Positions 12,801 to 25,000 of a stretch of DNA of 31,513 nt are shown piece after piece. The notes under the pieces were generated by a model. It was given only the letters and a program-made list of their open reading frames with translations, was not told the origin of the DNA and ran no database searches. The stretch covers positions 1 to 31,513 of the forward strand of contig LRSR01006226.1 of the NCBI GenBank assembly GCA_001579985.1. Reading direction: 5' to 3'. Source of the DNA: Hypsibius dujardini. Lineage: Eukaryota > Tardigrada > Eutardigrada > Parachela > Hypsibiidae. Each line of letters begins with the position of its first letter. The stretch's first letter is position 1. The translations under genes were made by a program, and so were the position numbers.

Positions 12801-15800
12801 GACAGACAACCGAGGCACAGCCAAAGCGACAGACAAACAGACTAAACGGAGGGTAGAAAGACAGACAGACAGACAGACCGACCGACAAATAAGCAGTCAG
12901 TCAGACAGATAGTCAGACAGATACACAGATAGATACACAGTTAGATAAGACAGACGGACTGACAGACAGACCATCACATACCAGATTCGACGTTGCTGGT
13001 TTCCAGCAGTGCAGAGGAGCTTCGACGTTTAGGTGCGAGATCGGTTTCACTGATACTCGTCAACAGCACCGGCCGCGTAAACACAAGGTGCTCCACTTCT
13101 CGGTCGGGACTGCCGACAAAGTGATCAACGCCTTCAGTTCGACTACGGACCACTTCCGGTTCTTCCACCGGTCGAACAGTCGTGACACTTTCCAAGAGGT
13201 GGTCCATCGGGCGCTCGACGATCCGGTGGATCGTGAGTTGGTCATTATCAATAGCTCGTACCAAAACGGTCGTGTGGGAAGGTTCCGAGGAATGGGTGAT
13301 AACAAGCTTTTCCGGGGTAGCCACTTCGGCTTGGACTGCTGACACGCCCAACTGTTCAACAATCTGTTCACGCGGAATGACTCCGGAAAAGTGTTGTGCG
13401 ATTTCGCTGTCGCTAGTGGAGACGTGGTGCTCGGGTTGGGTCGGTCGAACGAGGGTGGAGGTTTCCGTCACATGGGCGTGGGAGACACCTACAACAGCGA
13501 ACTTCATTTTAACTGAACTCCTTGAAAACAGATTCGTAGTTGTGTTTCATTATGTCTTCAACGGTCAATATAGTTTCAAAAAAGTTACAATAGCTTCAAT
13601 GGAGGAAACCAAGTATTTAAATTATTATTTAAATTATTTCTCCTTGTATAATTACACGAATGAATCAAGTTTTATACAACAAGAAAAAACATGGCAGAGC
13701 AACTAAATTTATTAAAGCTGATGATATTTTTTTTATGACTAATTTTATAATTTAATGACTGAATTTAATTTACGGAATTAATTACCAAATGTTTACTAAG
13801 GAATTTTAGTTTAGTTTTAGTCAAATTAGTGTTGAAATTGTCAGACCCAAAAAACAACTAAAATTAGTAGCTAAAAATTTTAATTAGCTCTATCTTGGTT
13901 TTTAGCGCGGCTTTCAAAATTATTATAATCAATCCAACCAATCAATCACTCACTACATGCCAGCAAAGCTATGACTAACCCGTAAGGGCCTCCGAGAGCT
14001 CCTCCCTCGAGCGGCTCTTCACAATCACCGGCTTCTGCGGCTTCTCCGCCCTCTCCGGTGACGTGGTCCTCACTTGTGTGACCGTCTCCAGCAACGCTTC
14101 ATCCGCCGGACATGGCACATTCACCACCGATTCCTGATGATACTTGACAAACCTCCCGAAATCTTCCCCTTCCAGCGGCGGTGACTTGGCTCGGACGACC
14201 TCCTCAAAGTTCCCACTCGGCACCCTGTTCATCACGACGGAATGCTCACTGATCTTCGAGGTCGTCAGCGGCGGGCTCTTAGCTCGGTCACGTGACGGAG
14301 ACCGCACTCGTGTGACGGTCTCCCTCAATGAGGACGTCCCCGGAAGAGAGGTCTTCACCACCGTGTGCCGTCCCCGATTGGAAGACGACTCGGACAGCTC
14401 GTCCGAGGGCGATTTCGACCGGGCACGGACCACTCGCTCAGAGAGCTCTTCGGTGCGTCGTGGTGCGGTGTCGACGTCGCGGATCAGTGCAACTTTTTCT
14501 GCTACGGCCACATGGGGAGCGGTTTCGTGGAGCTCTTCGGTGATGGTACTAGCGTAGTCTTCCACTCGGGAGTCGGACACACCCACGTGGTGGTGCACCG
14601 GTTGGTCAGTGGGAATGCGGCTGCGCGCGACGGTTTCGTGGAGGGTCACCTCCTCGACCGCCGTGTGGGAAGGCGTCAAGGAAGTCTAAAAAATAACATT
14701 AATAATATTTAATTTGCTTCGTTACTAATACATAAACGGGGGAAAAAATTAAAATTGCTAGGCTGATTTTTTCAAAAATATTGCGAGACCTTACCGACAC
14801 AGCTGGACGCACAGTTGTTAACGAATGCTCTAACGATCCATCACCAGATAGGACGTGATGGGGGACGCCCGGCGCTCGGGTTCGTTGCAAAAATTCAATC
14901 TCCGACAAATGCTCATGCGAATGGTCCTTTTCGGAATCCGGCGTCGTGGATCGGACCACTGTCTCTTGCAATCGCTCTCCGTCGTGTTTCGTCTTCTGGA
15001 ACTTCACATCAACCGGCGAAGCCGATCGATCCCGGGTTCGCGAGGAGAACTCCACGGAAGAGTCCGTTGCACCCACTCGATGCTCCACTTGCGGTCCGCG
15101 GTGTCGCGGAATGGATTCCTAGAGTAAATGGACTTTTTAATTAATTTAAAAATGTTAGCTATATTTAATCCAGAATCAGACACGCAGAATTATCAACACA
15201 TTCATTGCAAATTAAAATAATCATGTTTTTCGAATTTCAATAAACCTATTATTGATGAATTCCGCTTAAAATTTCTTTAACAGTAAACCCGCGTGTAAAA
15301 AAAAGTTGAATGAAATACTGATTAAATTTAAGGTAGCATCAGACAAATTCAGAATTACGGATATTCCACAATAACACTTTTCACGTGATTCAAGAAAATA
15401 TTTCACTTAGATTTACTTCATTATTCCAACGACCGCAAAATTAATTACAACAGTAGTTATAATTTCTTAGTAAATAGGATCTTTTAAATTTCGATAGATA
15501 CATTTTTATTGAATTTCATTCAAAACTGCTTTTTCAGTAAACCTGTATTTAAAAATATGAACAATATATTTATATTGACTTACGTACAAAATTCAATTAG
15601 AGAAAAATATTCTGAAGTTAATCAACAAGAAATACCTCAATCAAATCTGGAGTTTGTCGCTCATCGCTCGATCCGCTGTGTGACTCCTTGCTGCGGCGGC
15701 TCTTGGGTTTCGGGACGGAGACCGACGCGGTGACATCTCGGACCAAAATCGGAGAGTCGCCTTGAATGTCTTCCGGGTGAGTACGCCGGACGGTCACCGT

Positions 15801-18800
15801 CTCGTACAGCGTTTCATCGGAGCGTGTCGGTTGACCGAGCTGCTCGGGCGTGATGTGGGAGAGACCTTCGCCAATGACGGCCAGTTCGTCAGCAATGTGG
15901 CTGATCTCGGCGAGCTCTGCTGGAGTGACGTCACGGACGTAAGTTTCTGTGCGGGTGGTGCTGGGCTCGTCCATGACGGGTGAGCCGTCAAAGGGTTCGG
16001 GTGAGACGATAAATTCGTCGCCTACGCCCGAGAGTGGCCGAGAGGCGCGAGGACTTTCTCGGGAATGTGTCTGCAGAAGGAAAACTGTTAGTCAAAGGAC
16101 CAGGTAAACCGACGACGGACGGACGACGGACAGACACAAGACAGTGCAAATCAGACGGCAGACAGATAGACAGACAGATGAACGGCCGGTTTGCTGAATA
16201 AAAGGACAGGTAGACGGACGGACGTACAGAGAGCCAGCCGGAGACGGACGGACAGACCGATGGACAGACACATGAGTAGGCGGATTGAGGGATAAAATGG
16301 GCAGACACAAAGAGTGCAAACAGACGGGCGGACAGACGAACGGCCGGTTTGAAGAATATAAGGACAGGCGGACAGACGGACGGGAAGTAGTCCGGATGCA
16401 TAGACGGACCGAAGAGGAAACAAACGGACGGCCGACCGGATGGTCAAAGGGATAAAGACGGCAAATAAACGGAGATGCCAAGGGATGAACAAACCCGGCA
16501 AAAGATGAAGCGGCGAGGCGAAAAGACGGTCAGGCAGACGAACGGATCAATCAACGGATAAAGAACGGGCTTACAGAGGAACGGACAGAGAGACAAGGGA
16601 ACGGAAGAATGCAAGAGGAGAAAGGCGAAAAAACAGGCTGACTCGGACTTACACGGACGGAAGTTGTTGTCCGAGCAAGCAGTTCGACGTCCGCGTCGGA
16701 AACATGATCCCTATGCACGACATACGACAAATCGCCCCGCAAACGCGCCTCCATTGTTTCCCCCTGAGAGTCCGCTTGCGACGGCACCGCGCTCATCGTC
16801 ACGCCTTCTGAAATGACCTCCACGTGTGTCTGCTTGCCTTGGGAAGTTCCGACACGAACTACTGGAGTGCTCCCCTGCAAGTCCGACCGTCCAATGTCGC
16901 GCTCGACAACGGTCTCCTCGAAGACCTCTCGATTCTGCCAGTCCCGATGTGGACTGACCGACCGGTGGTGCTCCTCTAGCTGCTCCGCTGAACTCTGACG
17001 TTGCAGGGCGTGAACGGTGGGAGGGAAGTTGACGGAAGCACGATCGGATGTGTCCATCACTTCGAGGACGGTCGGAGATTCCGGCACGGTCCGACCGTGG
17101 GTCAAGTTCGACCGGGAGACTTCCACCACCGAAGTCGTGGACGTGGCGGCACTTCTTCCGTGGTGTTTGTCAGTGTGAAATTGGGACAGGTGATCATCAC
17201 CCAGACCGGGTCGGTGGTCAATGACGGTGGTGGGTCGGTCTCGGGGTACTAAAGGAGGGATGGACGTCGGCAGGGGAGGTGGCACAACCATTGAGACTTC
17301 TTCCGCGCTCCGAACTAATGTCTAAAATACCAAAAAAATCCCACGATTGCGACGGGGAAGGAGGTAGGAATAATGATCCAGACAGGCGATTTCAGACAAA
17401 ACCCCTCCGCACAAACAGTGTGGCAAACACGGCTAAAACAACGAGAAACTGTTGCCATCCAAACTTTCTCGTTAAAAATTTAATTAAAAATGAATAAATA
17501 AAAGTTACAGAAGATATTTAAATTATTACTTGAATTAACAAAAATAAATCAGTCTTATTTTCTCCCCATCTGTCTAACTCCTGTCCATTAAACATAACGT
17601 TTTCCCCCCAAACTATTATTATCATATCCAAACGATAACTACAGTAAAACTACATGCGATTATGCCCCACTGGACTAATTCAATTACTTCTGTGAATTTT
17701 GACTGCTTTTGATTAAGACGAAACAACAAAGTTAAAAGATTTTCTGTGCTAGACCTATGAGCAAAATCGCCGTGTTTAAAAGCGCATCACTACAAACTGA
17801 CTTGTAAATCGATCAGTAAGCAAATCAAGAGATGAAGTACAAGTTAGATTTCTGATCAGATTTAATGTAATGTGTGTTTATTAGTGATAAATTGGTCGTT
17901 CTTATATGTTCATGATGGATTTTTGGAAAAGTGGAAAAGTATGACTCGGAAATACAAAAACCCATTGAAAATAGATAGCAATGGATACAGGCAGATAAAT
18001 ATTACTAGAAAAGGTAAAGTCAAAATAGATGACTGACTGACTTACCGTGGTGGTGGTCTTGGGGTTCTTCGGTACGACAACCTTCTCCGACGTCGACGAC
18101 ATGGAGGACTGCTCTTGATCCCGAGCAGCCCATTGAGCAAACACAGAGGGCTTTGACGATCGCACCTCCAGTGGCCGGAGCTCTCCACGGGAGCTCCGCT
18201 CAGAAAGGAGCTCATGGTCGCGGTCCTCCGCCGCCTTGGCGTACTCCACTCCGACAATGTCCTCAAACAACTTGATCTTCCCATGCACCGGGGTGGACTC
18301 CTCATACCCCACCACCACCGTCTCATCCCGTCCCGGACCATGTCGACCAAACAGCCGCGTCTCGAAACCGCGATCGGACAGCGGCACGAAATGGCTGATC
18401 TTTTCGCCGGTTTTTCGGGACTTTTTCGGAGTGACCACATCCGGGGTGGTGACGGTGCTGGTCGTCTCGCGGAGATAGACCTCCGGGATGCGGACCTGAG
18501 CGATCGGGGTGGTGGTGGTAACGATCTGTCGTGAGCTGGACTCGGGAGGTGTGTCCTCGCCCTGGGAGAGGCGACGGATAATCTCGTGAAAGTGCTCGGA
18601 TGAGCCGGGTGCGACGGTGGTGTCGTCGGCCGACGGGGCCAAGAATGACTGGACATCGTCTGGGAGGTGGTGATGTCTGGAAGAGTTGGAAAGCAAATGT
18701 TACAGTGGAGAAAATCGATTGAGCAAAGGACTAGGATGCCGGCAGAAAACAGGCAGGTACATGGACGGACGGATAGACGGACAGAAGTACAAATGGATTG

Positions 18801-21800
18801 TGAGACGGACGGACGGACAGGTGAGCGGGTAGAATGATACATGAATAGCTAGGTGAAGGAATGAACGGCCGGGCTAAGAGACCGACGGTCGAACGGAAAG
18901 GCGGGCTGGCGGATGGAACACATGGATGGATATGCGAACGGGTGGAAGGACGAACTGACAGGCAGAAAAACAGGCTAAGGGATGGATGGATGAACAGAAG
19001 GAGAGGTAAACAAATGGAATGATGGACATTCGGATCATCATGTGAGGTGAAGAAGGCCAAATGGAGGTAGATGGGTGAACAAGTAAGTGGGAGAGTAGAA
19101 GGAGAGAGAGACCGACCGACAAAAGGACCGGCAAACAGAGAGACGAGCAATTAGTCGGAGGGTTAATTGGCGAGACAGGTGCAAGATTCAAATGGATAGA
19201 CGGACGGAGGGACTGAAGGACATTGAGCTAGCCAGAAAGTCAGCCAAGCAAGCGATGGGCATTCGCGCCAAAGCATTCTCACCTGACAGTTTCGCTTTCA
19301 ACAATCCTATCCGGCACACTGACATGATGCACGATCTGGTCTGTCTCGCGTTGTCTGACGGGCAACATCCGGACATCCACTTCCTGTACAAATGTCTCGG
19401 TTGGCACTTCCCCGGTTACCGTCTCCGGGGCAGGCGCCACCTTCTTCGACTTGAAGATGCCGCCAAATAGTCCCTTTCGTTTCTTCTCCTTCTCCTTCTC
19501 CTCCTCACCGGATGACGATGTCCCAGTGGTCCGCACCACCGTTTCCACTTCCACCTGCGGCTTGGCCTCCGCATCCCGGATAAACTGTGTCGTCACGAAG
19601 GCGTCGAAATTGGAACTGCTCAGACGTCGCGGCGCGGGTTCCTCAAACTTGATCACCTAAAATGCACAAATGATCAACAACCCAACTCATAACGATAATC
19701 ACATAACCAAATACTAACAAAAAAGGAGTTTAAAAATAATTTCCAATTCGAAAACTCAACAAATAGCGTAATTCTACAACATAAAATGTGGGCCTAACCT
19801 CAGTGGTCAGCGGTGCAAAAATCTCCTCGAAGCTTTGAATACGCTGGGAAACCGGTTGTGTCAGCGGGACCGGTGAGTCGTGGTCGTAAATGTAGGTCTC
19901 TTCCCGTTCGGCGTACAGGACAATGGGCGTGGTGGAGGTGACATGCGACGACGGGGTAGACGGCCGTGAGGACGGCCGCGCCGGTTGCGCTTCGGGGATT
20001 TGTTCGCTGAAAAGGGTCGGGTCGTGCTTGCCCTTCTCGAAGAGGTCGATCATGCGGTTGGCTTTGCGCGCAGATTCCGACTGCTGCGATGTGACAGAGT
20101 TGCTGCGCGAGCTGGTGTAGGGGAGGATTTGAACCTTCTGCTGATAGGTGGCGGACGAGGTGGAGGAATCAGAGGCTCGGCTGAGGCTTTGCGGTTGAAT
20201 GCCTGGAAAGGTAAAATTGAAATTCTTACGTTGATTAGGTAAAAATTACGATCTACTGTTTAAATTGACATCTTAAATTGAAAAATGAATTTAAAAAAGC
20301 AGCTTGAGAGCAAGAGGATATTTCAACTTTAGCAATGCCACACGCACCTTCATCGAAATCGATCCGCCGGGGCGTGACGTCCACCTCACTGACCACGGTG
20401 GTGTCTCCCACATCCAACATCCTCCGCTCCGACGGAAGGGGCGACAACACCGTCCGCTTGACCGTCTGTGTCGTCTCCTCATATTCTGTCGTCGTGGCCT
20501 TCTTCGTCTTCTTCAGGTTCTTCTTCTCCGGCGAGTCCACATCCTCCGTCCTCCCCTGGTCGGACAAATCATCTGAACTGCCCTGCCGTTTCTTTAGCTC
20601 GGCAATCTGACTCCGGACCCGACCTTCCGGAACCTCCTTCGCAACGGAGGAGGTACTCCCGCTGGTCGACGGCACCGGGGAGGAAGAAAATAAATCCGAC
20701 TTCCTCAGCCGGCCGATCAAGGCTCGAGAGTCTTCCCGGACTTCTTCCCCGCCGCTGCGGACGGACGTCTCTGAGAAAACAGCGGGTTTGGTTAGTTTTC
20801 CCACTGCCGGTTTGTCCTTGGGCTTTTCCATCGTGATGGTTTTGACGGTCTTGGTCTCCACGCTCGTCACCATGGTGGTCGTTTTGACATTCCGAATGTA
20901 CTTGCGCTTTTGTTCCGCACTTTCCGGGCTGAGTGGTTCGCCGTCGTCTGACACAGCTGTTGAGGAGACGAAAATAATTACCGTTTATATACGGTTTTCA
21001 GAAACACTTTTAAAATTAAAATAAGAAAACAGTGAGCAGATTTCAATCAAAGGCTTTTTATTCATCTGATCGATTTGAAAAGTGAAATAAACTAGAAATG
21101 ACACAGCGATCTATTTATTTGGAGAACATATAAAATTGCAAGCTAATTTAAAACTAATTCAATGAAACCGCTGATAAGAAGATGAAAAACTCTGAAATCA
21201 ATCCAAAAGCACTAACCTGAACCAGATGGTCGGTCCGCTGAAAAGGTGGCGCTGCGAACGTACGTCTCCACTGAGGAGGAGGAGGGCTCTTTCCTCGTCT
21301 TCTTCTTTCGTTCACCGCTCTTCACCTCGCCGTCCGATGACGAGCTGGACGGTGAAGAAGATCGACTTTTGCGGCTGTGAGAAAAATACCAAAAAAGCAA
21401 GGGTAAGAAAACAATGCGTGTGTCAATCACAGCCGCGATCTCGGATGCGGCGCGCGCAGTTGGGCTGCATATCGTTACCCCCCGACATTCACACTAGGAG
21501 TAGATAAATGGATGGACTAGAGAAGCTGCTTCTTCAACGCTGACATTGAAAATGTCTATGTGTGTGTGCGCCGGTGCTTCGTTTTTCCGGTCAACCAAAT
21601 ATATAATACGGCTCGTCCGACGGACGGTTGAAATGAAAGAGCGAAATGGATACAGCAACATTACTTTTCAGCAACCATTTTTGAAGCCGAAAACGAGAAG
21701 GAGGTCTTGAAGCGTGTTAGAGAGCAGGTCGAGTTAAATGCCACTTGTAAAACAGCGTCAAGCTTCATTGAGAATGAGCAGGTGGTTCGGGTAAAAAAAC

Positions 21801-21966
21801 CAAGTAATTTAATTTAAGGAGTCAATTGATCATAAAAACAAGGCAGATTGGCGAAAGACAACAGATACGGACACTAACATCACACACAGACAAGCGGGCA
21901 GAGAGACAAACAGGAAGGCAGGTAGGTAGGTATGCAAGTAGGTAGGTATGCAGGCAGGTAGGTATG

Positions 21967-22005
<39 letters not shown>

Positions 22006-25000
22006 ACAGGCAGACAGGCAGACAGATAGACAGACAGACACGCAAACAAACAGACCGGCAGCCATACATAGAAGCAGATATACAAACAAACAGACAACCA
22101 TCAACACCCAAAGGCAAACGGGCATGCAAATAGGCATGCAGACAGACAGGTAGACATAGATAGAGAAACAGACAAATTCAAAGGCAGGACGACAAACAGA
22201 CAGATATGTAGAACAGACAGACATATAGACATACAGACAGATAACGAAGCAAATGATAGACATACATCATGATTTATAAAGACGTTAGGCCAGATAAACC
22301 TTTGGCAAACGTTTTATGAGCTACAAAAAAACGATATTATACGACGCGAAAACGTGCAACTGTGTCGCAGTATGCGGGCCGATTTTCGGCAGGCAGCGGC
22401 CAATTTTTTTACTTTTATCACGAGGTGAGAAAGGAGCGACCGAGAACGTAAATTTAGGAATGTTTAGTCACTCTGTTTATTCTGTGAATGAAACCGGCGG
22501 TACTTATCAAGTAGCGCAGAAGTATCACACGAAAAACCGAATGTCAATAAAAATCATTACACACCGGCGTAGTCACCACACTTCCGCTTCTGTTACGCTC
22601 ATTTTTTCTCGTGTTTACTTACAATTATTTTTGAATCAGCTGAATTTCAAATTTTTCATATCAATTTCCGTCTGAATGATTAGTAGAATTTCATGACTCC
22701 TGATATAATTTATAGCTCGCCAATTAACTTCGAGATCACAACATGTAAGAAAAAAACGAATAACACCAAAAATCAGAGAAAAAGGGTAAACAATGGACAT
22801 CAGAGAGACTGATACGGTTGATGCATTGATAATGAAATTGTATATTAAAATAGTTAAACAACCATAAATAAGTAATTATGGAAAATCAGATAAACATACC
22901 GCTGGAACTAAACAAAGGAACCAGATAAAAAACTGAAATCAACCCGATCAACATATAACGTTGATATTTATTGATTACATATTTATAATTTAATTATAGT
23001 TTATTAAGTATTTATATTATATTTATAGTATATTATATATTTGTACATTATTTATAGTTTATAGTACATTTATAATTTACTTAAGTTAAATATTTACAAT
23101 TTTATAAAGTTATTATTTATTTTATAGTTTATTTATAGCATATTATATATTTGTACATTATTTATAATTTACAATTTATTTATTATTTATTTAAAGTTAA
23201 ATATATATTTACAATTATATTAAGTTTATTATTTATTTATAGTTTATTTACAATTTATTTAGTTTCCAGTTTACAGTTTATAGTTTTAATAGTTTATTAT
23301 ATATTTACAACTCATTTATCGTTTATAAATATTTCTAATTTATTTCAGATTATCAAAACCTTTTATTGTATATTTAATATACTTATTGTATATTGTATAA
23401 TTCATTTATCGAGCAAATAAACTGAAAAATAAAAGAATTAGATTATCGAAAAGGGGGTTAAAAAATCGTTTAGTAATAACAATTCGCCGATTGGTTGATT
23501 GATTGATTGTAGAGGATTCCGAGCAGAACTTTCGTACTGCAGGACAAAAATAATAAACATAAGAGTTGACTTACCGGAGAGTATCAAATAATCCAAATTT
23601 CTTGGTGGTCGAACTCGTCGTGGCGGATCGCGACCCGGAGGACTCATCCGATCCGCGCCTTGGCTGCTCAAACGCCGCCCGCAACGACTGAATCTTGCCC
23701 GCCGAGTCGCGCTTATTCCCATCAAAATTGACCGGCAATATTCCGGAGCGTTGGACGGTTACTTCCGTCGTGGACTCGGTAAAGCGATCGGTATTCACCC
23801 GGCCCGGCTTCTTCCCGGTAGCATCCAAATTCGATCTCATCTTCCCGCTGGAGTGGCTTTTTTCCGCATTATTCTCATCATCCGAAGAAGAACTGTCCAC
23901 GTTACGTTCTCTACCTCGGCTCGACGTCGTCGTCGTCGTCGAGGAAAACATAACTCTTGGCTTCGCTGCTGAAGACGTCGAAGAAGAAGGCTCCTCCCTC
24001 ACCGGCACATCGCGGACGAATGATGCGGTCGCGGCAACATCCCGCGGCGACGGGCTGACCGGTTGTCGTAGCTCTTGCTGCTGCTGCTCGATATCAATGT
24101 CGCGCCCCACGAAAACCGGTTCGGCGATCGGGCTGCCGTCATTCATCGACGACTGACTCCTGCAAAACAAAACAGAGTGAGAGAAAGATGGGGAAAGCAT
24201 AAGCTGGAAAAGATATAAGTAGAGATGAGAAAAATATGTGCAATCTGATAAATTATGGCCCGAAAAGAGAGTATAAATGATGATGATGGCTGTCAGATTT
24301 CTTTCGCGCGCGAGCTTTTGCCCGTACGGAGCAAAATGGGATTTGGAATCGGTGAAAACAGACAGCGATACAAGTGCAAGAATGGAGGCAGAACAGGTTG
24401 CAGAGAGACAGGCAGACAAATGAAGCTAGAAGGCACTCAAAGTAAGCAGTAATGCAGACAGACAAACAGACACACAGACCTGCAGACACTCAGACAGACA
24501 ATCAGGCAGACACACAGACCTGCAGACACTCAGACAGACAATCAGGCAGACAAACAGACAGAAAGATAAACAGATAAACAGACAAACAGACAAACAGACA
24601 AACAGATAGACAGACAGACAAACAGACAAATAGCGAGACAGGAGAGATAGCCGGAGAGATGGATGGGCAGACAGTGAGACTTACGAGGCGCCGTGAGCAA
24701 AGGGAGGGGACCGGTTGAACGATTCCGATGGGGTAGTGGGTTCCGATCGTCTGAGAAGGCCGTTTTCAAATTCCGGTGTGGCGTAGCCAGACGTTCCGCC
24801 GCCGGAGACGGTCGGGCTAAGGGCCCCGCCGGCCGGCGTTCGCACCCGCAGCTGTTGGTCACGTGCGGCTGCGGCACTTTCCGGCCGATCCGGAACGATC
24901 TGGACGGTCTCGCGCCGTGAATCGACCACTTGGTGGGAATGGATAGAGGAATGCTCGACTTCAGAACGAACGACTTCCAGAGACGGAATCAGAGCACTGA

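Larger units (their letters stand above)
21375..23574. other. 2.2-kb intron 16, the largest in the window
   Basis: Mixed content: non-repetitive, fairly GC-balanced sequence at 21430-21790 and 22280-22700, an AGAC/AGGC array between them, and a very AT-rich tandem block at 22960-23430. The minus strand has a TATTATATAT stretch near 21597-21612. An internal promoter for an isoform lacking the actin-binding domain is possible, but no first exon can be defined. Confidence 0.5.

Noticed and set aside
21890-22040. Regularly spaced short repeats as a CRISPR-like array
   Set aside because: Simple AGGC/AGAC microsatellite without unique spacers, in a eukaryotic intron.
22330-22410. GC-rich patch followed by a T7 run on the plus strand as a second Pol III RNA
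   Set aside because: No conserved motif, convincing hairpin or promoter could be found; the T-run alone is not enough.
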